Of a DNA stretch of 64,000 bases, positions 1 through 8,329 are shown piece after piece. The stretch's first letter is position 1. Each line of letters begins with the position of its first letter. The notes below the pieces were generated by a model. That model was not told the origin of the DNA. It saw nothing but the letters and a program-made list of their open reading frames with translations, and did no database searches. The stretch is from Desulfuromonas acetoxidans DSM 684 (GTDB lineage Bacteria > Desulfobacterota > Desulfuromonadia > Desulfuromonadales > Desulfuromonadaceae). A program made the position numbers and the translations under genes. The DNA is taken from the NCBI RefSeq assembly GCF_000167355.1, contig NZ_AAEW02000016.1, forward strand, positions 39,880 to 103,879, in the 5' to 3' direction.

Positions 1-638
1 TTGGTGGCCACTCGGTAGAAGATGAAGAACCCAAATACGGTTTGGCTGTCACCGGTACGGTTCACCCCGACAATTTGATTACCTCACAGGGGTGCAAACC
101 CGGCGACATTCTGGTTCTGACGAAGCCGCTCGGCACCGGCTTGCTGACCACCGCCTTGAAAGCTGAGGTGATCAATGAAGCACAGATCACAGAGGCGCTG
201 CAAGGGATGGCGCGACTCAACCGCTACGCCTCGGAAGCGATGCGTCAGGTCGGTATCTCCGCCTGTACCGATGTCACCGGCTTTGGCCTGCTCGGCCACG
301 CCCTGGAGATGGCCGAGGCCAGCGGTATCCGTCTGCTGATTTCCGGGTCCAGCCTGCCAGAATACCCGCTGGCGCGCGACATGGCCGAGACAGGACTGGT
401 ACCGGAAGGCAGTTTTCGCAATAACCGTCACTACATGCCGCGGGTGACCGGGGCGGAGCATCAAGCCCAAGCAGACATTGATCTGCTGTGTGACCCACAA
501 ACCTCCGGTGGGCTGCTGATGGCCGTTCATCCGGAACGACTTGATGCATTATGTCAGGCGCTGAAACACGCTGGTGACCACGCCTTTGTTATCGGCGAAG
601 TGGCGGATGGGCCTGCAGGTACGATGGAATTGATCTGA
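1..638 (+). CDS. selD: Selenide, water dikinase (selenophosphate synthetase), 3' part
   Basis: SelD makes selenophosphate from selenide and ATP, the selenium donor for selenocysteine tRNA and selenium-modified tRNA. The open frame enters from the window edge (first full codon at base 3, GGHSVEDEEPKYG) and runs to TGA at 636-638. About 211 residues are visible, the C-terminal two thirds of a family protein of roughly 340 residues. The conserved GGHS, GDILVLTKPLGTG and DVTGFGLLGH segments (AIRS/PurM-like fold) and the late LLCDPQTSGGLL motif are intact. The N-terminal part with the catalytic Cys or Sec lies outside, so its identity cannot be read. The repeat array begins immediately after the stop codon. 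Confidence 0.95.
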   Translation, partial: GGHSVEDEEPKYGLAVTGTVHPDNLITSQGCKPGDILVLTKPLGTGLLTTALKAEVINEAQITEALQGMARLNRYASEAMRQVGISACTDVTGFGLLGHALEMAEASGIRLLISGSSLPEYPLARDMAETGLVPEGSFRNNRHYMPRVTGAEHQAQADIDLLCDPQTSGGLLMAVHPERLDALCQALKHAGDHAFVIGEVADGPAGTMELI

Positions 639-639
639 G

Positions 640-2460
640 ATGCACCTGAAAAATAACGCTCCCGAGCAGGTCGACAAGTCAAAGGATGCCGCCGACCGGA
701 GCAAAACCCGGCGACGTTGACTTTGATCTTGAGCTTCAATGGTTCGTCACTCGGAACTGATCGCGCTGAGGTTCATTGCGTTCGGTGCTGCTAAACGGGA
801 GAGCTGGGCTACTTAATAACACACGACTGCAGGGCGGGCACCGTCCCGCCCGTTTGATCGGTGCCACAACAGAGATAGAGCGCGACCGAAGATTGTTATC
901 AACGTTTTACGCCAAAGATGATGAGTTGCACGATTCGTCGACCTAAAGGGCGGCGAGCCGGATCTGCAAAGCATCACGGAAACAGACACGGTGTAGGTGA
1001 ATCCAGGTTCAGGAGGTGTTCAAGCTGGTTTTTGCATCCTTTTGAGCGGCAAGTCAAAAGGATGTCGCCTGCCGGGGCGAATCCCGGCGACCTTGACTTT
1101 GACCTTGATCTTCAGTGGTTCGTCATCCGAAACGAATCGCACCGGCAAACTTCATCCGTTCGCGATGGTGGTACCCACGTGACGCGGGCTTCCGCGCCCG
1201 CACGTCGGGGCACTTTTGCGTCGACAAAAGTACCGCAAAATCGACTCCCGTCATTGCACCCTATCGGGTTCCCTCTCTCCATTCTCTTACATCGCAATGT
1301 CGGCAAAACTCGCTAACGCTCAAACAGGTTGCCGACAACCATTGCGCTGACGTTCATTGCGTTCGGTGCTGCTGAACGGGAGGGCTTGGCTGCTAAATGA
1401 CACTCTGCCGCAAGGGCGGGCACCGTCCCGCCCGTTTGATCGGTGCCACACCAGTGGTAGAGCGCGACTTAAGATTGTTATCAACGTTTTACGCCAAAGA
1501 TGATGCGTTGCATGATTCGTCGACCTAAAGGGCGGCGAGCCGGATCTGTGACGCGTAACGGAAACAGACGCATTGTCGGTTAATCCAGGTTCAGGAGGTG
1601 TTCAAGCTGGTTTTTGCATCCTTTTGAGCGGCAAGTCAAAAGGATGTCGGCTGCCGGGACGAAACCCGGCGACCTTGACTTTGACCTTGATCTTCAGTGG
1701 TTCGTCATCCGAAACGAATCGCACCGGCAAACTTCATCCGTTCGCGATGGTGGTACCCACGTGACGCGGGCTTCCGCGCCCGCACGTCGGCCCACTTTTG
1801 CGTCGACAAAAGGGGAGCAAAATCGACTCCCAAGGGGTTGTCATCAATCAGCCTTCACGGAGTTGTTGCGGATTTTTTTCACGTCAGCCGCGTTATCGGT
1901 CGTCGCCATAGAACGACTATAGCTCCTCCCTCTGCCTTGCTGACGCAAAAAATCTCACGCAACACCTCTCGTTCCTCTGATCAATAACAACCCCATTGCG
2001 CCCTTACGGGTTCCCTCTCTGCGTTCACTAACACCGCGATGTCGGCAAAACTCGCCCAGTCGGCATCAGTCCTCAAACAGGTTGCCGACAACTATCGCAC
2101 TGACGTTCATTGCGTTCGGCGCTGCTGAACGGGAGGGCTGGGCTGCTCAATAACACACGACTGCAGGGCGGGCACCGTCCCGCCCGTTTGATCGGTGCCA
2201 CACCAGAGATAGAGCGCGACTGAAGATTGTTATCACCGTTTTACGCCACAGGAGATGAGTTGCACGATTCGTCGACCTAAAGGGCGGCGAACCGAATCCG
2301 TGACGCATGACGGAAACAGACACAGTGCAGGTTAATCCAGGTCCAGGAGGTGTTCAAGCTGGCTTTTGCATACTTTTGAGCGGCCTATCAAAAGTATGTC
2401 GGCTGCCGGGACGAATCCCGGCGACCTTGACTTTGTCCTTAGGTGGTTCGATCGGTTAAA
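640..2460 (+). repeat. Intergenic repeat array 1 (plus orientation)
   Basis: This 1.8-kb stretch holds no convincing gene. It consists of repeated units in one orientation: a partial unit at about 640-895, a full unit at about 895-1475, a full unit carrying an insertion at about 1475-2230, and a partial unit at about 2230-2460. The motif GTTATCAACGTTTTACGCC marks successive units near 895 and 1472 (one change at 2227). A GGTTCGT-containing module recurs at 740, 1117, 1699 and 2445 (spacings 377, 582, 746). Each full unit has four hairpins, for example in the second unit at 1035-1064, 1071-1088, 1184-1201 and 1414-1433. The same family is present inverted at 25560-26570. Open frames of 60-130 codons inside are judged passengers. 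Confidence 0.9.
1834..1994. mobile_element. 161-bp palindromic (MITE-like) insertion inside a repeat unit
   Basis: Relative to the other copies, the third unit of array 1 carries an extra block between its CTCCC and ATTGC segments. The block is a long imperfect palindrome. It starts GGGGTTGTCATCAATCAG and ends CTGATCAATAACAACCCC, which are near-perfect inverted repeats. The inner arms at 1860-1888 and 1939-1968 are also imperfect inverted repeats, leaving a central part of about 50 bp. The empty site is seen near 1245 and, inverted, near 25955. No coding capacity and no clear target duplication were found. It resembles a non-autonomous element mobilised in trans, but no transposase is in the window. 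Confidence 0.7.
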
Positions 2461-2473
2461 CGGATTGCAATGA

Positions 2474-2527
2474 ATGTCAAACCTCGGGCTGCAAGATAAT
2501 AAACAGTTGCAGCCCACGGTTTGACAT
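2474..2527 (-). terminator. Large hairpin after the diguanylate cyclase gene
   Basis: Arms ATGTCAAACC and GGTTTGACAT, then GGGCTGCAA and TTGCAGCCC, form a two-part stem of 19 base pairs separated by a 2+2 internal loop. It lies five bases beyond the minus-strand stop at 2533. No U-tract follows, so it is a 3' stabilising or Rho-assisted structure rather than a classic intrinsic terminator. Confidence 0.5.
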
Positions 2528-2532
2528 CACAA

Positions 2533-4446
2533 TCAGAATTCCTCAGCCGTCCACATCGACTCTTCAAAACGTAACGCCCTATTGCGGCCGGTTTCCTTCG
2601 CCCGATACAGGGCAACATCAGCATACTTAATTGACTGCCAGAATCCTTCGGAATCGCCGGGATATTCGCTGACACCAAGGCTGATGGTTTTACGGATTTT
2701 TTCCGGGCCGACCATAAACACCTTATCTTCGATATTGCTGCGGATTTTCTCAGCAACGCTCATGGCGTCACCGGCCTCAATATCGGTGAGAATAACCAGA
2801 AACTCCTCACCACCAAAGCGTACAACCACATCCGATTCGCGAACCGATTTCTGAATAATCGCCGAGGTCTCCTTAAGCACCTGATCACCGGCATCATGAC
2901 CGTACTGATCGTTGACCTGCTTGAAAAAATCGATATCACACATCAACAAGCCAATGTTCTTTTTGCGCCGCAGAGTGCCGGCAATGAGATGGCCAGCCTG
3001 ATCCTGGAGGAACCGACGATTGAACAAACCGGTCATTGGATCGCGCAACGAAGATTCGCGCAGCGTGTTCATCAAACGCTTGGCTTCAAGAACCGACAAC
3101 GATTGCTTAATATAAGCTTCAGCCTTGGCTACCTTTTGCTCAATTTCGTTACGGCTCAACGCCTGCTCACCCTCTTTTTCAAAAACAAACTGCACCACGC
3201 CACCGGCATGACCGCCAATGATCATCGGTACACACACATGCACCTTGGTCTGGTCCTCCATAAACTGTTTGCATACCCGATCATAGGCCAGCGACGAGAT
3301 GGGATGGCCGGTTTTCACTGCCCGACACAGATCACAGGACGTAAGAATATCGGGATGACAATCCAGCTCTTTTTCCGACATCGCCACAGGAAACACGGCC
3401 TGCATCCCTTTATAATCAGAGTTGACCTCGTAAATACGGTAATTTTCAATTCCGACATTGGTGCTAAATGCCTCGCCCATGCGCGAGTAAACATCTTCCA
3501 GAGTGGCATCCTCTTCAATAACATTTTTGAACACCGTCATACCGTGCACCGTGTCCATCAGATCGTTAAACTCCTGACTCATCTCACCGATTTCATCATC
3601 GGAACGCACCTGAATCTTATCGGTCAGATCAACATGACCGGTCGCCAAGGTATGTATTTTGGCAATCATTGAAGACACTGGAATGACGATGGAGTCGGAA
3701 ATCCAGAACGTAAAAATAGCCAGTAGCCCACTGGCCAGAGTCAACACGGTGATGATCATCCAGAATGCGTAACTGGTTGTCGTCGTAATGGCACCGGAAT
3801 AGCGATTGGTCTGGTGAGAGATCGATTCGAGAAAGCTGACCGTGGCATTGGTCATTTCCGCTTCCGCCGCGACAAATCGGCCGGTCAATTGTTCGAGCTT
3901 GGGTTGGTCAACACTCCCGCTCTGTAACTGTTCCATTTTAAGAAAGGTGATTTCATTGACCAGCTGCATCAATGTCTGAGTCGACTGAGTGACGGTTTTC
4001 AGATAGTTCTGATTGCCCTCTTCGTCGATCCAGCTGGTGCGACTGATCTTTTCCCAAATCAAATGCAGTGGTGAAGCCATTTTGGGTGACTGCAACGGTT
4101 CGAGCCCCTGGCTTATGGCCATCAAACTGGCTTTAACCCGTTCCGACTTCAGCGTCACGGTTTGTTCACGACCAGCTTCAGAAAGGTCTACCAGCAAATG
4201 CCCCATCTCGTTGGAACTGCGTAAGGCGTCCTGAGCAAAGCGCTCATAGGGCAACAGCCGATCCACCACTTGCGAGGTTTTGATATTGACATCGACCAGC
4301 ACATAAAACGACACACAGGATAACAACACAAACCAGAACAGCACCCCGACGGAAAACAATGAGAACTTGCGGCGAATCGGCAAATCCACAAAGGTAATCA
4401 GACGGATAAACCGTTTGACCAGGCCCCTCTTCTTGGTTTCAAGCAT
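2533..4446 (-). CDS. Membrane-bound diguanylate cyclase with HAMP and Cys-rich sensor domain
   Basis: Predicted to make c-di-GMP from two GTP at the inner membrane. The ATG at 4446 is chosen because GGGAGG lies just upstream; a TTG start seven codons earlier lacks this. Of 637 residues: membrane segment about 30-51, periplasmic helical region to about 225, membrane segment 226-249, HAMP about 250-302, GAF-like domain about 315-425, and GGDEF from about 468. The active site is GGEEF at 545-549 and an RESD inhibitory site sits five residues before it, so the enzyme should be active and feedback controlled. Five cysteines (363, 371, 374, 392, 405) cluster in the GAF-like domain, suggesting a metal, redox or thiol input. 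The signal is unknown. Confidence 0.9.
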   Translation of the reverse strand: MLETKKRGLVKRFIRLITFVDLPIRRKFSLFSVGVLFWFVLLSCVSFYVLVDVNIKTSQVVDRLLPYERFAQDALRSSNEMGHLLVDLSEAGREQTVTLKSERVKASLMAISQGLEPLQSPKMASPLHLIWEKISRTSWIDEEGNQNYLKTVTQSTQTLMQLVNEITFLKMEQLQSGSVDQPKLEQLTGRFVAAEAEMTNATVSFLESISHQTNRYSGAITTTTSYAFWMIITVLTLASGLLAIFTFWISDSIVIPVSSMIAKIHTLATGHVDLTDKIQVRSDDEIGEMSQEFNDLMDTVHGMTVFKNVIEEDATLEDVYSRMGEAFSTNVGIENYRIYEVNSDYKGMQAVFPVAMSEKELDCHPDILTSCDLCRAVKTGHPISSLAYDRVCKQFMEDQTKVHVCVPMIIGGHAGGVVQFVFEKEGEQALSRNEIEQKVAKAEAYIKQSLSVLEAKRLMNTLRESSLRDPMTGLFNRRFLQDQAGHLIAGTLRRKKNIGLLMCDIDFFKQVNDQYGHDAGDQVLKETSAIIQKSVRESDVVVRFGGEEFLVILTDIEAGDAMSVAEKIRSNIEDKVFMVGPEKIRKTISLGVSEYPGDSEGFWQSIKYADVALYRAKETGRNRALRFEESMWTAEEF

Positions 4447-4567
4447 GTCATCCTCCCGCAGGCTCAACCCATCGTGCTCACGTTAAACGCGCCATCCTAA
4501 TGTGTTTCGCAAGGACGTCATGAGCACGCGGGTTCCAGTGATGTTTTATCAGTGATATAACCATGTT

Positions 4568-4580
4568 AGCTAGGCTAGCT
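4568..4580. promoter_or_regulatory. Perfect palindrome in the gap upstream of the diguanylate cyclase gene
   Basis: AGCTAG-G-CTAGCT is a perfect 13-base inverted repeat in the 162-bp gap between the flavoredoxin-like stop (4609) and the cyclase start (4446). It could be an operator for the cyclase gene, but no confident -35/-10 pair was found beside it. Otherwise nothing was recognised in this gap. Confidence 0.3.
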
Positions 4581-4608
4581 GTGTCATTTTACGGGGCATC
4601 TGTCCCAT

Positions 4609-5190
4609 TTATGACGATTTTCCCATCAACGTTTTACCAACTGCAAAAGCCTTACCAACCTCTTCACCAACTTTGAAGTAGGCCCGATTGCCCGGAGCAA
4701 ACAGAATCGGGTTCACTTTGGTAATATCAGGGTTGCCGTTGCCATCAAGGCAACTCTCTTCCACTTTAACATCCATGATCTCACCAATCATTTGGGTATG
4801 GCCACCCAACTCAAAGTGATTTAACAACCGGCACTCGATCACCAGCGGGCACTCGCACAGCAACGGCGCATTGACATGAGTGGCCTGCTCAGTGGTCAAG
4901 CCGGCCGCAGCAATTTTATCTTCATTGCGACCACTGGCCAGACCAAAATAGTCTGCCGGGACCGTCAGTTCGACATTGGGGATGTTGATGGTAAATGCCT
5001 TGTGATGGAGAATTCCGTCGTAACTATAGCGTTCTTTACGTACGGAGACGGCGATACTCGGGGGGATGGAATTGCAAATCCCCCCCCAGGCAGCATTCAT
5101 CATATTGGCGTGGCCATCCTTGTCATAACTGCCGACCAGATAGACGGGCGTCGGATAGGCCAGGGTTTGGGGACCTAGTGATTTCTTCAT
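4609..5190 (-). CDS. Flavin reductase family protein, flavoredoxin-like
   Basis: A 193-residue FMN-binding split-barrel protein similar in length and motifs to Desulfovibrio flavoredoxin (PVYLVGSYDKDGHANMMNAA, SIAVSVRKERYSYDGI, ANLNVP-like FTINIPNVELTVPADY). Such proteins carry electrons with bound FMN in the cytoplasm of anaerobes; the physiological partner here is unknown. The ATG at 5190 has AAGGAGG upstream and overlaps the TGA of the radical SAM gene as ATGA, so the two are translationally coupled. The longer frame reaching 5292 lies inside that gene and is discounted. Confidence 0.85.
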   Translation of the reverse strand: MKKSLGPQTLAYPTPVYLVGSYDKDGHANMMNAAWGGICNSIPPSIAVSVRKERYSYDGILHHKAFTINIPNVELTVPADYFGLASGRNEDKIAAAGLTTEQATHVNAPLLCECPLVIECRLLNHFELGGHTQMIGEIMDVKVEESCLDGNGNPDITKVNPILFAPGNRAYFKVGEEVGKAFAVGKTLMGKSS

Positions 5191-6932
5191 ACGTTTTCCT
5201 CCTTTTGAGCATGGCACACCCCGCAACGTGTACAGGCGCGATGACAGGGAGCCGTCAATTGACCCAGCAAGGATCGCTGGTAATCGTTCCATAGATAATC
5301 AGTATTCACACCGCTATCAATCACCCCCCAGGGCAAGAGGTCCTCGCGCCGACGGGGTTGATGAACGAGTTGGTTGAGATCGACACACCGGTTACGGCAC
5401 GCCGCTTTCAGGTTCATGCCATCAGCCAGCAGCGGCAACAGATGAGCGACCTGGCGATCGCCGATGGCCAGCAGGGCCTGCAACTCAGCACTACGCAGGG
5501 ACTCCACCTGCAACTGCACATTGGCAAGACGGTTAATCGCCTTGCGCAGTTGGGTCACTTTTTTCTTCAATGACGCCTGCGTATCCATGGCGCACCATTG
5601 AAAGGGCGTTGTCGGTTTGGGAATGAACGGATTAACAGACACCGTAATGGTACCAAGTCGGCCAAACGGTTTCTGCTTCTCAACCCAGAGCTGACGGATG
5701 GTTTTGATCAGGTCGATAAATGCATCCAGATCCTCGACCTGTTCGTCGGGCAAACCAATGAGAAAATACAGCTTGAGATTGAGAATCCCCTCCTCGGCAA
5801 GCAGACCTACCGCAGCGAGAATCTGCTCTTCAGTCAAATTCTTATTGATTAGATCACGCATCCGCTGACTGCCAGCTTCCGGAGCCAATGCCAGGGTCTT
5901 TTGACCACCGTCGCGCAGTGCTGCGACTTCGTCACGGGTCAGGCTGTCGATGCGCAAACTTGCCACGGACACGTGACCACCGTGGTCGCGAATAGACTGG
6001 CTGACGTGCTCAAGGTGGCTGTAATCGGAAACGGCGGCGCCCACCAAGCCAGCGGTTTCCTGCGCAACAAGATCCGGCAATATCTGTGAGCACAGGATGC
6101 CGGCACTCTTTTCGCGTGGCGGCAAATAAGTAAAGCCGGTGGCGCAGAACCGACACCCTCGTGAGCACCCCCGCGACACCTCGTGCAGATGCATGGTGCC
6201 AAACGCGGTATGGGGTGTAAGAATAAATGAGCGGCAGTCGCTGGTATTGAGGTCAGCAAGCCATTGTCGTCTGACCCGTTCCGGAGCCGGTTCACGTACA
6301 TCAACGCCAGTCCGTTGACCGTTGTCATCATAGTGGGGCTGATAGTAGGCCGGGCAGTAAAATCCCGGCTGGCGCACCAGCGCATCCAGGACATCATCAC
6401 GACTCAGTCCCTGATTTAGCGTGTCAAGCAGTGGCGTCAACAGAACTTCCGACTCCCCAATGACGAACACGTCGATAAATTCAGCCACGGGCTCAGGATT
6501 GAGCATTGCACAAATTCCGCCGGCGACAAATAAAGGCGCCTCAGCATCACGTTCCTGACGCCACAACGGCATGCGGGTCATCCGTGCAAGGATCGGAAGG
6601 TTCAAATAGTCGTTCTCAAACGACAGCGAGAACATCACCACGTCAAAGTCACGCAGGGGGAGTTGTGACTCCAACGACAGCAGGTGATTGTTGTGATAGA
6701 AGTCCACCTCATCGCGATCTGGCAGAAAAAAACGCTCACACCAACAGTCATCACGCTGCTGAATGCCATGATAAACAGCCTGAAAGCCCAGGTTACTCAT
6801 GGCGTGGTAATAGGTGTTGGGATAGATCAGGGCGACCTTAGTCTGGTCGTGCCACGGTTTGGTCACCGCACCGACCTCATCGGCCAGCCGTTGACAGCGT
6901 CTGTCGCGTATGTCTTCAGCGGATAGCGCCAT
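5187..6932 (-). CDS. B12-binding-type radical SAM protein (TIGR03960-like)
   Basis: A 581-residue protein of the family with an N-terminal cobalamin-binding-like domain (about 30-170) followed by a radical SAM domain. The 4Fe-4S ligands are C256, C260 and C263 in RGCSRGCRFCATG. The C-terminus has a further cysteine cluster, CTRCGVC. In many bacteria this domain is fused or adjacent to a DUF2344 partner; none is seen here, since the next gene downstream is the flavoredoxin-like gene, coupled by ATGA. The ATG at 6932 is chosen because the upstream extension to 6974 runs through the ftsZ terminator. The substrate is unknown. Confidence 0.85.
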   Translation of the reverse strand: MALSAEDIRDRRCQRLADEVGAVTKPWHDQTKVALIYPNTYYHAMSNLGFQAVYHGIQQRDDCWCERFFLPDRDEVDFYHNNHLLSLESQLPLRDFDVVMFSLSFENDYLNLPILARMTRMPLWRQERDAEAPLFVAGGICAMLNPEPVAEFIDVFVIGESEVLLTPLLDTLNQGLSRDDVLDALVRQPGFYCPAYYQPHYDDNGQRTGVDVREPAPERVRRQWLADLNTSDCRSFILTPHTAFGTMHLHEVSRGCSRGCRFCATGFTYLPPREKSAGILCSQILPDLVAQETAGLVGAAVSDYSHLEHVSQSIRDHGGHVSVASLRIDSLTRDEVAALRDGGQKTLALAPEAGSQRMRDLINKNLTEEQILAAVGLLAEEGILNLKLYFLIGLPDEQVEDLDAFIDLIKTIRQLWVEKQKPFGRLGTITVSVNPFIPKPTTPFQWCAMDTQASLKKKVTQLRKAINRLANVQLQVESLRSAELQALLAIGDRQVAHLLPLLADGMNLKAACRNRCVDLNQLVHQPRRREDLLPWGVIDSGVNTDYLWNDYQRSLLGQLTAPCHRACTRCGVCHAQKEENV

Positions 6933-6950
6933 GGTCACAGCCCTGAATTG

Positions 6951-6983
6951 GTAAAAAAGGAACGGGGACCACAAGGGTCCCCG
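6951..6983 (-). terminator. Intrinsic terminator ending the dcw cluster
   Basis: On the minus strand, CGGGGACC and GGTCCCCG form a perfect 8-bp stem followed by TTCCTTTTTT. It lies about 105 bp beyond the ftsZ stop and 19 bp before the radical SAM start, so it separates the two transcription units. A second hairpin (TTATCCAG/CTGGATAA, about 7020-7058) sits between it and ftsZ. Confidence 0.85.
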
Positions 6984-7089
6984 ATCTGAGGGAGTTATAC
7001 ATGACCAGAGTCAGTACAACTTATCCAGCTTCGCGGGCGGAGATCCGCTGACTGGATAACGGGTGGCACTGCAGCAGGTGTGCAGTGAA

Positions 7090-8238
7090 TTAATCGACAC
7101 GCTTGCGCAGGAACGTCGGGATATCATACTCATCCTCTTCGTTGCCCTTAAGACGCATATTGCGTGCCGCGTCACGCTGTTGATTGCGGATGATGGTCGG
7201 CACATCGAGATCGACCTTGGAGCCAATCATTTTAGCGACATCTTCCTTGATATTTTTCAGGTGGCGCTTATCTTTTTCAAACGAATCACCGAAACCGGTG
7301 GCAATGGCGGTGATTTTCAACTGCTCACCCAGCTCTTCATTGATGACCAGGCCAACGATGATGTTGGCATCCTCGTGGACCTTCTCGTGAACAATGCGCG
7401 ACGCTTCGTCGAACTCCTCCATGGTCATGGTGCTGGAACCGGAGATGTTGACCAGAACACCTTTGGCTCCAGAGATATCAATCTCTTCGAGCAGCGGACT
7501 GCTGATGGCTTGCTGCGCCGCTTCGCTGGCACGTTTTTCCCCTTCGGCAACACCGATCCCCATCATGGCCATCCCGCGCTCACTCATCACCGACTTCACA
7601 TCGGCAAAGTCGACGTTGATCAGGCCACTGGTGGTGATAAGGTCGGAGATACCCTGCACCGCCTGACGCAATACGTCATCGGACGGTTTAAACGCATCGA
7701 GGATGGTCATATTCTTGCCAGCCAGCCCGATGAGACGATCATTCGGAATGACAATCAGCGAATCAACCACTTTTTTCAGATCTTCGACACCGTTTTCCGC
7801 CTTAACCAGACGCTGACGGCCTTCACGGGAAAACGGCTTGGTCACAACACCAACGGTCAGTGCGCCAACCTCTTTGGCCGCTTCAGCAATCACCGGGGCG
7901 GCACCGGTTCCGGTGCCACCGCCGAGACCGCAGGCAACAAACACCATGTCGGCACCGGTCAGCAACTCAACGATGCGACTGCGATCTTCCATGGCCGCTT
8001 CGCGGCCGACATCCGGGCTGGCTCCGGCACCCAAACCTTTGGTCAGTTTAGTCCCGAGCTGAATCTTCATCGGTGCCACGCTGCGCTTCAGCGCCTGGGC
8101 ATCCGTATTGGCAACGATAAACTCAACGCCGATAATCTGGGCGTTAATCATGGCATCTACGACATTGCTACCGCCTCCGCCGACACCAATCACCTTAATC
8201 TTAGCTGTCTGGTCTAGTGTTTCATCAAATTCAAACAT
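7090..8238 (-). CDS. ftsZ: Cell division GTPase FtsZ
   Basis: FtsZ polymerises into the cytoplasmic Z-ring that directs septation. The 382 residues include the tubulin signature GGGTGTG, the N-terminal [13 protein letters not shown] nucleotide loop, the NTDAQAL segment and the T7-loop region [11 protein letters not shown]. The C-terminal peptide [14 protein letters not shown] is the conserved FtsA-binding tail after a short linker. The ATG at 8238 has GGGGGAG upstream. It is the last gene of the dcw cluster and is followed by the terminator at 6951-6983. It lies 91 bp from ftsA, a gap filled by hairpins. Confidence 0.98.
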   Translation of the reverse strand: MFEFDETLDQTAKIKVIGVGGGGSNVVDAMINAQIIGVEFIVANTDAQALKRSVAPMKIQLGTKLTKGLGAGASPDVGREAAMEDRSRIVELLTGADMVFVACGLGGGTGTGAAPVIAEAAKEVGALTVGVVTKPFSREGRQRLVKAENGVEDLKKVVDSLIVIPNDRLIGLAGKNMTILDAFKPSDDVLRQAVQGISDLITTSGLINVDFADVKSVMSERGMAMMGIGVAEGEKRASEAAQQAISSPLLEEIDISGAKGVLVNISGSSTMTMEEFDEASRIVHEKVHEDANIIVGLVINEELGEQLKITAIATGFGDSFEKDKRHLKNIKEDVAKMIGSKVDLDVPTIIRNQQRDAARNMRLKGNEEDEYDIPTFLRKRVD

Positions 8239-8261
8239 GACTCCCCCTGCATGTGAATGAT

Positions 8262-8324
8262 ACGGGCGGCAACGCCGTTCTCCGCAAACAGTTGCCTTGC
8301 CCGTCGGGGACCGGTCCTCCGGTC
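8262..8324 (-). other. Two hairpins between ftsA and ftsZ
   Basis: ACGGGC-GGCAAC pairs with GTTGCC-tt-GCCCGT (8262-8304), a 12-bp stem with a 2-base bulge. GACCGG/CCGGTC (8309-8324) forms a tetraloop hairpin. Together they fill most of the ftsA-ftsZ gap. There is no U-tract. They may mark an mRNA processing or stability point that sets the FtsZ:FtsA ratio, which is inference. Confidence 0.5.
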
Positions 8325-8329
8325 ACCTT

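Noticed and set aside
997..1182. 61-63 codon frame shared by repeat copies (997-1182, 1573-1764 and 26028-26219 on the other strand)
   Set aside because: The frame is kept only because the repeats are similar. It runs through two hairpin stems, differences between copies change amino acids freely, and no ribosome-binding site is seen.
918..1316. 132-codon frame in array 1
   Set aside because: Arginine- and serine-rich translation of repeat DNA, disrupted in the other copies; no start signal.
1440..1480. tRNA-like GTGGTAGAGCGCGAC segment in the repeat units
   Set aside because: It resembles a tRNA D-arm, but no acceptor stem, anticodon arm or T-arm can be folded around it.
640..2460. CRISPR array
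   Set aside because: The repeats are hundreds of bases long and diverged, without short direct repeats and unique spacers; no cas genes are present.
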